Source of the DNA: Luteolibacter luteus
GTDB taxonomy: Bacteria > Verrucomicrobiota > Verrucomicrobiia > Verrucomicrobiales > Akkermansiaceae
NCBI RefSeq assembly: GCF_012913485.1
Contig: NZ_CP051774.1
Location: 6,138,001 to 6,202,000, forward strand
Length of the DNA stretch: 64,000 nucleotides
Reading direction: 5' to 3'
Shown: positions 59,088 through 64,000 of the stretch, piece by piece
How positions within the stretch are numbered: the first letter of the stretch is position 1
How the letters are laid out: each line of letters begins with the position of its first letter
The notes under the pieces: model-generated
Database searches by the model: none
Told to the model about the DNA's origin: nothing
The model's input: only the letters and a program-made list of their open reading frames with translations
Translations under genes and position numbers: made by a program

Positions 59088-59981
59088 TTAGCGCCGGGGA
59101 CGCAACAATTTTGCAGCCGTGGCCGCATCCACGTCGAAGGTGCCCTTGCCGAAGGACTGCACTGTCCCGCCCTCATTCACCTGATACTCATAGGCTTTGA
59201 TCGGCTTGGTGCCCTCGATTTCCGACATCAGGTAGACCCGCACGGTGAAGGCTTCCTTGCCGGTGCCTCCCTCCAAGCCTTTGACGCTGTAGGCGATATT
59301 GTTCACGCCATCCAGTGCGCCGCCGATCACCACCTCGGCTTCCTTCGCGTTCGCGAAACGGTGGCGGCTGACTTGGTTCACCTGCACCTGAACCTCGCGG
59401 CCCGGGCAGAAGACGTACACCTTGGCGATGTATTTCGCCCCGCCTACGGCCGGAGGGGTTGCGGGAACTGTGCCGCTAGCCTGGAAATCAGGAGTCTCCT
59501 CGACATACTTCAGGTTGTTCTCCGCCAGTTCCTTCCGCACGTCGGGCAGGCCTGCGAGGTTCACGAAATCAGCCTTGTCGTATTTCCAGCCCCCGGCGTT
59601 CACGAAGGAAATTACCAAGATGTTGTCCGTCGGTTTTCCCTCCACGCCGAAGTTCACCGGGCCAAAAAAAGCGGCCTTGGCAGTCGCCCCGCGCTCGGAG
59701 ACGTGGATGGTTTTGAGATTTTCCAAGGACGGCGGCGGGGCCGGGAGGTCGAAAACCCCGCCCGGGAAAGGCCGTTTTTCCGAGACCAGCCGGTTCCGGA
59801 TTTCCACCTGCCGGCTCGGCGCGGTGGTGCGCTGCCAGGCATTCACATCCCTCTTCACCACGGCGTTTCGCCATGCGTTGTAGCTGCTTACGAGCGCCTT
59901 GGCGGTGTCCGCCGCAGGGGCCTGGGCGAAGCTGGTCGCGGTCATGGCGGCGAGGACGATGGTAGTGAAGATGCGCGTCAT
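59088..59981 (-). CDS. Secreted protein of unknown function
   Basis: A 297-residue protein with a signal peptide (IFTTIVLAAMTATSFA). Two halves can be seen: residues 20-165 with a helical start (ALVSSYNAWRNAVVKRDVNAWQ) and then strands (KTIHVSERGATAKAAFFG, NILVISFVNAGGWKYDKADF), as in nuclear-transport-factor-2-like folds; and residues 180-290 with a beta sandwich (AKVYVFCPGREVQVQVNQ, FTVRVYLMSEIEGTKPIKAYEYQ). No family was assigned. The start at 59981 gives the leader; the frame runs to 60311 antisense to the next gene. Confidence 0.65.
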   Translation of the reverse strand: MTRIFTTIVLAAMTATSFAQAPAADTAKALVSSYNAWRNAVVKRDVNAWQRTTAPSRQVEIRNRLVSEKRPFPGGVFDLPAPPPSLENLKTIHVSERGATAKAAFFGPVNFGVEGKPTDNILVISFVNAGGWKYDKADFVNLAGLPDVRKELAENNLKYVEETPDFQASGTVPATPPAVGGAKYIAKVYVFCPGREVQVQVNQVSRHRFANAKEAEVVIGGALDGVNNIAYSVKGLEGGTGKEAFTVRVYLMSEIEGTKPIKAYEYQVNEGGTVQSFGKGTFDVDAATAAKLLRPRR

Positions 59982-60083
59982 CGGTGGAATCGATTGGACA
60001 AGCCCGCCCCGGACATAACAATTCTTTTCGCACGCCAGCCCGATCCCGACTTCCACCCCCTTCCCTTCGTTTCGTCCCCCTCG

Positions 60084-60944
60084 ATGAGTCTGCTGCAAAG
60101 AACCCCGCTGATCGGACAAGCCCGGCAGCGGGAGATGCTGAAGTCGGCCACCACCTTCACCTATTCGGAGACTCCCGAAGGGCCATTGCAGGCGCATTTC
60201 TTCACGCCTCCCGGGTTTGAGGCCGGGGACAAGCGCCCGCTGATCATTTTCCTCCACGGCGGCTTCTGGGAAACGCCCATGGCGACCCAGTTCGTGCCGC
60301 ACTGCCTCCATTTCGCGGAGCGCGGGGCGGTGCCGGTCACCGTGGAGACCCGCGTGTCATCGACCCACCGCACCGGACCGATGGAAGCGCTGCAGGATCT
60401 GCAAAGCTTCCTGCTCTGGGTGAAGGGCTACGAGCACCACTTCGGCGTCGATCCGGAGCGCGTGGTTCTGGCCGGTGCCGCGGGCGGTGCCTTCCTGGCG
60501 CTCGCGCTGACCCTGCCGAAGCTTCAGAAGGGTGAAGCCCCGCCGGTCTACAATCCCGCCGCGCTGCTGCTCTTCAGCGCGCTGCTGGATACCACCGTGC
60601 GCCCGGTAAACCAGCGTTTCCCGGACAATGCCACTGCCAAGCGCCTCAGCCCGATGAAGAACGTGAAGCGGAAGGCCACGCCGATGATCTTCTTCCACGG
60701 CAAGAAGGACCGCGTCACGCCGTACGCGAACGTCGAGAAGTTCTACAAGTCGATGCGCTGGCGCCGGAACAAGATCGAGCTGCTCGACTTCGAGAACGCC
60801 GAGCATTCCTTCTTCAACTTCAACGTCTCCGATCTCCACTACGAGCTGAGCGTCGCCGCCGCGGATCGCTTCCTCGTGGATCTCGGTATCCTCGCACCGC
60901 CCCCGGTGATCGATGAGGGCTTGGTCGAAGGTTCGATGATGTGA
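60084..60944 (+). CDS. Alpha/beta-hydrolase-like protein lacking the nucleophile Ser
   Basis: A 286-residue alpha/beta-hydrolase-fold protein. The oxyanion motif HGGFW is present near residue 56, and IFFHGKKDRVTPY and NAEHSFFNF supply the Asp and His of a triad. However the nucleophile elbow reads LAGAAGGAF: the serine position of GxSxG is Ala133. No frameshift is seen, so it may be a binding protein or pseudoenzyme rather than an esterase. It is a single gene flanked by minus-strand genes on both sides. Confidence 0.82.
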   Translation: MSLLQRTPLIGQARQREMLKSATTFTYSETPEGPLQAHFFTPPGFEAGDKRPLIIFLHGGFWETPMATQFVPHCLHFAERGAVPVTVETRVSSTHRTGPMEALQDLQSFLLWVKGYEHHFGVDPERVVLAGAAGGAFLALALTLPKLQKGEAPPVYNPAALLLFSALLDTTVRPVNQRFPDNATAKRLSPMKNVKRKATPMIFFHGKKDRVTPYANVEKFYKSMRWRRNKIELLDFENAEHSFFNFNVSDLHYELSVAAADRFLVDLGILAPPPVIDEGLVEGSMM

Positions 60945-60965
60945 AGCCTCCGGGCCTTGGATCAA

Positions 60966-61520
60966 TTACCAATACCTCCCCACTGACGGGCCTCTGCTTC
61001 CTGAGCCCGCGGCGGGGGCGTAGATCTGGGTGATCCAGATGTTTCCCATTTCGTCTTGGGCGATGCCGAGGCCGCTGAGGGCGTAGGGGCCGAGCAAGTT
61101 TTTCCGGTGGCCGGGGGAATTGATCCAGAGCTTCAGAGTCGACTGCGGGTCCCTGCCCATCTTCACGTGGGTGCGCATGACGTTCTCCGCTTTCTCGCTC
61201 ACGCTGAAGCGGGCGGTGACTTGATCGGTGCGACCGGAGGCTCCGGAGTGGTCGAGCTTGCCGCGGCGAGCCATCGATTCGGAGTGCTCCTGCGCGAGGC
61301 GATCGAGTTCCTTCTCCCGTTTCAAGGAGCCGAGTCCATTCTGTTTCCGATAGGCATTCGAGGCGGCATAGACTTGCGAGCCGAGATCGCGCAGGCCCGG
61401 GGCTTCCACCACGCGGTGATTCCCGCCACCGCCGCCGAGCGGCCCGCAGGCGCTGACGAGCATGGCGATGGATGAAAGTGCGAGGGTGCTGAGAATCCGG
61501 ACGGCGACGGGGATTTTCAT
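60966..61520 (-). CDS. CAP-domain lipoprotein (SCP/PR1-like)
   Basis: A 184-residue lipoprotein (leader LALSSIAMLVSAC with lipobox) followed by a Gly-rich spacer and a CAP domain: NAYRKQNGLGSL, LAQEHSESMARRGKLDHSG, AENVMRTH and WINSPGHRKNLLGPY with the family's second His, then the final strand IWITQIYAP. Bacterial CAP proteins bind lipids or polymers and sit at the surface. The start at 61520 is used because a terminator hairpin lies upstream at 61595. Confidence 0.88.
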   Translation of the reverse strand: MKIPVAVRILSTLALSSIAMLVSACGPLGGGGGNHRVVEAPGLRDLGSQVYAASNAYRKQNGLGSLKREKELDRLAQEHSESMARRGKLDHSGASGRTDQVTARFSVSEKAENVMRTHVKMGRDPQSTLKLWINSPGHRKNLLGPYALSGLGIAQDEMGNIWITQIYAPAAGSGSRGPSVGRYW

Positions 61521-61594
61521 GGTGAAGGTGGAAGCGCGGCTTATCCGCTCCTGCTTCTTTCGAAGCGGTCCTCCGCTGTCAATGGCCAATGAAA

Positions 61595-61620
61595 AGGCCC
61601 GGGTCTTGCGACCCGGGCCT
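61595..61620 (-). terminator. Intrinsic terminator of the siderophore receptor gene
   Basis: An 11-bp perfect stem (AGGCCCGGGTC / GACCCGGGCCT) with a GCAA-type tetraloop, followed on the minus strand by TTTC, ending 17 bp beyond the TonB receptor stop. Confidence 0.85.
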
Positions 61621-61636
61621 CCAGGAGGGGAAATCC

Positions 61637-63874
61637 TCAGAAGGTGACCGTGGCGCCCAGCGTGAAGAGCCTTGGCGAGCCCGGCTGGATGATGTCCGCG
61701 ACACCCTGGCTGGCGAGGTAGTAGGTCTCGTCCGCGAGGTTCTCGCAAGTCAGCTTGAAGTTCCAATTACGCCACGCGTAGTAGATCCCCGCGTCGAAGC
61801 GGACGTAGTCGGGAAGCACGAAGGTATTCTGGGCATCGCCATTGCGCTCGCCGACGTAAATCGCGCCGGCACCGACGCTGAGACCCTTCACCAGCCAGCG
61901 GCCGGTGTCGTAGCGCAGGCGCAGGCCTGCCTGGAAGTCCGGCACGTTGTAGAAGTTCTTCCCGTAGGTCGTGAGATCCATCGTGTCGGAGATCTCGCTG
62001 TCCATTAGCGCGAAGCCGCCTTGGACATCGAGATCCTCGGTCAGCTTGCCGGTGGCTTCGAATTCCACGCCGCGCACCTTCACCGTGCCGAGCGGGATCA
62101 CGAAGACGCCATTCGGATCGGTCGGGTCGGCTTCCAGCATGTTCTCCCGCTGGGTGTCGTAGAAGGACAAGGTGGTGAGCAGGCGGTCATCGCAGAAGTT
62201 CGCCTTCACGCCGAATTCCACCGAGGTGGCTTCCAAGGCATCCGGGCTGTCACCATCGGGCAGGAGGCCGCTCTGCGGCTGGAAGGAATTGCTGAGGCCG
62301 GCGAAGAGCGAGACGTTTTCCGTCACATCCACCACGCCGCCGAGGCGGGCGCTGACATTGCCATCGGAGAAGCCGCTCAGAGGAGGCAGCGGGTTGACGG
62401 TCACGTTGCGGACGGCTGCGGAGGCGATGTCATACCAATCGTAGCGAACGCCGCCCAAGAGGTGGACGCGGTCGTTGATGTCCGCCTTGTGCTCGTAGTA
62501 GAAGCCGAGTTCCTGGAGTTCCTCCGAGTAGCGGAAGTTCCGCTTTGGCAATCCGACCGGCGGGGCTTGCGGCGGCTGGCCGTAGATGGGGCCGAAGATA
62601 TTGATCGGACGATAGTCGTAGCCGTCGATCGTGCGGCTGTAAGTGTCCGTGTAGAGGTAATTCACTCCGAAAAGACCGGCGTGCTTCACGGAGCCGGTTT
62701 CGAAGTTCACGAGCAGCTCCGGCTTCAGGCCGAAGGAGTAGAGCTCCTGGTCGAAGTCGTGAGTCACCCGAGCCAAGGTGGGATTCCCATTCCATTCGTT
62801 CAGCCAAGGCCCCGGATCGCCCGGGCCCTTGTAGAGCAAGTAAGTGTAAGGATTCCGCACGCCATTGCCCATGGCGCGGTTGTAATCCACCTCACCCGTC
62901 AGGCGCAGGGTGAAGGTGTCGTCGATCTTGTGATTCCAGTAAACCGAGGTGCGGGTGTTGTGATTGTCGAAGTAATCGTCCGGCTCGTGGTAGCTGGTAT
63001 TGATCGGCGTGAAGTCGTCCTTGAAGCCCGCGCCCTTCAGATACATCACGCCGCGGTCGTAGGGTTGATCGCGATACTGATAGTCAAACTCGACCAGCAC
63101 CGAGCTGTCCTCGGCGTATTTCCACAGGATCGAAGGCGCGATCTGGTAGCCATCGGTGTGGAAGGCATCGCGGAAGGAATTCGCGGAGTCCCCGGAAACA
63201 ATCATCCGGTAGAAGGTGCCGAGATCGCCATCGCCGCTGGGAGCATTGCCCAAGGGGCCCGTGCTATCGACGAAGCCGTGGATGTAGTCGTAGCTGCCTG
63301 CCTCGAAACCGAGGGTGGTCGATTGGGTGGCCTGTGGCTTCTTCGTCACGTAGTTCACGAAGCCGCCGGGCTCCCCCACTCCGAACTCCACGCCGCCGGG
63401 GCCTTTGAAGATCTCGATCCGCTCGATGTTGGCGAAGCGGCGGGAAGCATTGTAGGAGACGCGGTTCCGCATCCCGTTGATGTAGGACTGGTAGATGAAA
63501 TCGAAGCCGCGGATGTTCACCAGGTCGCCGGTGCCGCCGCTGTCCTCGCCGGCATAAACGCCGGGAACGTAGCCAACGAGATCACGGATGCGCCGTGCGG
63601 AGGTGTCCTCGATGAAGCGCTCCGAGATGGTATTCACGGTCAGCGGGAGTTCCTCGATGGGAGACGGGAGGCCGGTAATGGAAGTCGTGGCGGGAGTGCC
63701 ATAGGCACCGCGCGGGCCGTCGCCTTCGACCACCGTTTCACCGAGGGTGGCGGGCTTGGCAGGGTCGGTCTTCGGTTTTTCCTGGGCTTGGGCAGCGGGT
63801 TCCTGGGCGTGGAGAGCGGGAACGGAAACGGTAGCAAGGGCGATCGCCAGCAGGCGGAATCGGGCGGATTTCAT
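61637..63874 (-). CDS. TonB-dependent siderophore receptor
   Basis: A 745-residue outer-membrane receptor (leader LLAIALATVSVPALHAQ). The plug (residues 55-190) has RIRDLVGYVPGVYAG, GDLVNIRGFD and IEIFKGPGGVEFGVGEPGG; the barrel follows with RVHLLGGVRYDWYD, NVSLFAGLSNSFQPQSG and the terminal LFTLGATVTF. The plug motifs resemble ferric-siderophore receptors such as FhuA/FhuE. No Fur box or riboswitch was identified in the 126 bp available upstream (63875-64000). The paired TonB system is not in this window. Confidence 0.9.
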   Translation of the reverse strand: MKSARFRLLAIALATVSVPALHAQEPAAQAQEKPKTDPAKPATLGETVVEGDGPRGAYGTPATTSITGLPSPIEELPLTVNTISERFIEDTSARRIRDLVGYVPGVYAGEDSGGTGDLVNIRGFDFIYQSYINGMRNRVSYNASRRFANIERIEIFKGPGGVEFGVGEPGGFVNYVTKKPQATQSTTLGFEAGSYDYIHGFVDSTGPLGNAPSGDGDLGTFYRMIVSGDSANSFRDAFHTDGYQIAPSILWKYAEDSSVLVEFDYQYRDQPYDRGVMYLKGAGFKDDFTPINTSYHEPDDYFDNHNTRTSVYWNHKIDDTFTLRLTGEVDYNRAMGNGVRNPYTYLLYKGPGDPGPWLNEWNGNPTLARVTHDFDQELYSFGLKPELLVNFETGSVKHAGLFGVNYLYTDTYSRTIDGYDYRPINIFGPIYGQPPQAPPVGLPKRNFRYSEELQELGFYYEHKADINDRVHLLGGVRYDWYDIASAAVRNVTVNPLPPLSGFSDGNVSARLGGVVDVTENVSLFAGLSNSFQPQSGLLPDGDSPDALEATSVEFGVKANFCDDRLLTTLSFYDTQRENMLEADPTDPNGVFVIPLGTVKVRGVEFEATGKLTEDLDVQGGFALMDSEISDTMDLTTYGKNFYNVPDFQAGLRLRYDTGRWLVKGLSVGAGAIYVGERNGDAQNTFVLPDYVRFDAGIYYAWRNWNFKLTCENLADETYYLASQGVADIIQPGSPRLFTLGATVTF

Positions 63875-64000
63875 GGGCGGGTTTGTCAGAGGCGGCGGAA
63901 GGTGGGACCGAGGAGGCGTCCCTCCGGCGCTGGGCGACTAACGGGTGGGCGGAGGATTTCTTAGGGAGATTTCGGGGAGGGAGGGTGGTTTTTGCGGGCC

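Noticed and set aside
62021-63964. 647-codon plus-strand frame opposite the siderophore receptor
   Set aside because: Shadow of the receptor gene; no protein features.
1-64000. CRISPR arrays, tRNA and rRNA genes, transposases
   Set aside because: No regular repeat-spacer pattern, no cloverleaf-like sequence and no transposase or integrase motif were found by reading.

Overview
This 64-kb window is GC-rich chromosomal DNA from a bacterium that devotes much of its coding to secreted proteins. The gene content fits a Verrucomicrobiota member (Luteolibacter/Haloferula-like). It includes a DUF1800/DUF1501 pair, a 3-keto-disaccharide hydrolase (DUF1080), a sialate O-acetylesterase with a discoidin-like tail, a laminin-B domain protein, a PEP-CTERM-like tail, Calx-beta and cadherin-like giants, and Tat-type sugar phosphate isomerase and DUF1501 leaders. 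The lineage is an inference from gene content; no rRNA, tRNA or CRISPR array was seen.

Layout. 1-5171 (-): the N-terminal 1,723 residues of a giant secreted metzincin-type protease with PKD, Calx-beta and PA14-like modules, running off the left edge. 5440-9701 (+): laminin-B protein, sialate O-acetylesterase, LssY_C protein, HIT protein. 9770-13123 (-): an AT-richer island of three tightly packed genes (Trypco1 protein, trypsin-like protease with a large unknown C-terminus, unknown 413-aa protein). It looks like a horizontally acquired biological-conflict cassette and is the best candidate here for a poorly described system. 13495-23314: housekeeping and metabolic genes (Ste24-type M48 protease, aldo/keto reductase, DUF5722 glycosidase-like protein, birA, nadC, yjbQ, sugar phosphate isomerase, DUF2905). 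23325-27987: an exonuclease/endonuclease/phosphatase-family lipoprotein with tatA, then hrpB and a membrane protein. 28260-31399 (-): a run of seven small genes (DUF1493, CWC, YCII and unknowns) bracketed by dispersed hairpin repeats. 31749-35243 (-): SNF2 helicase. 35530-45426: class-I amidotransferase-like lipoprotein, PEP-CTERM-like protein, DUF1080 hydrolase, TonB receptor with beta-propeller phytase, dihydroorotase, VOC protein, GH43. 45530-47453: small membrane and lipoprotein genes and a second EEP protein. 47608-58588: DUF1800 giant, DUF1501, GspG-like protein, an AT-richer orphan, and a 10-repeat cadherin-like protein. 59088-63874: secreted unknown, alpha/beta-hydrolase-like protein lacking its nucleophile, CAP lipoprotein, siderophore-type TonB receptor.

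Taken together, the genes describe a polymer- and phosphate-scavenging lifestyle: deacetylation and hydrolysis of glycans (SIAE, GH43, DUF5722, DUF1080), phytate dephosphorylation coupled to TonB uptake, siderophore uptake, and large adhesive or proteolytic surface proteins, with TatA serving Tat-exported enzymes. Many very long open frames lie antisense to real genes; these are GC-driven shadows and are not annotated.
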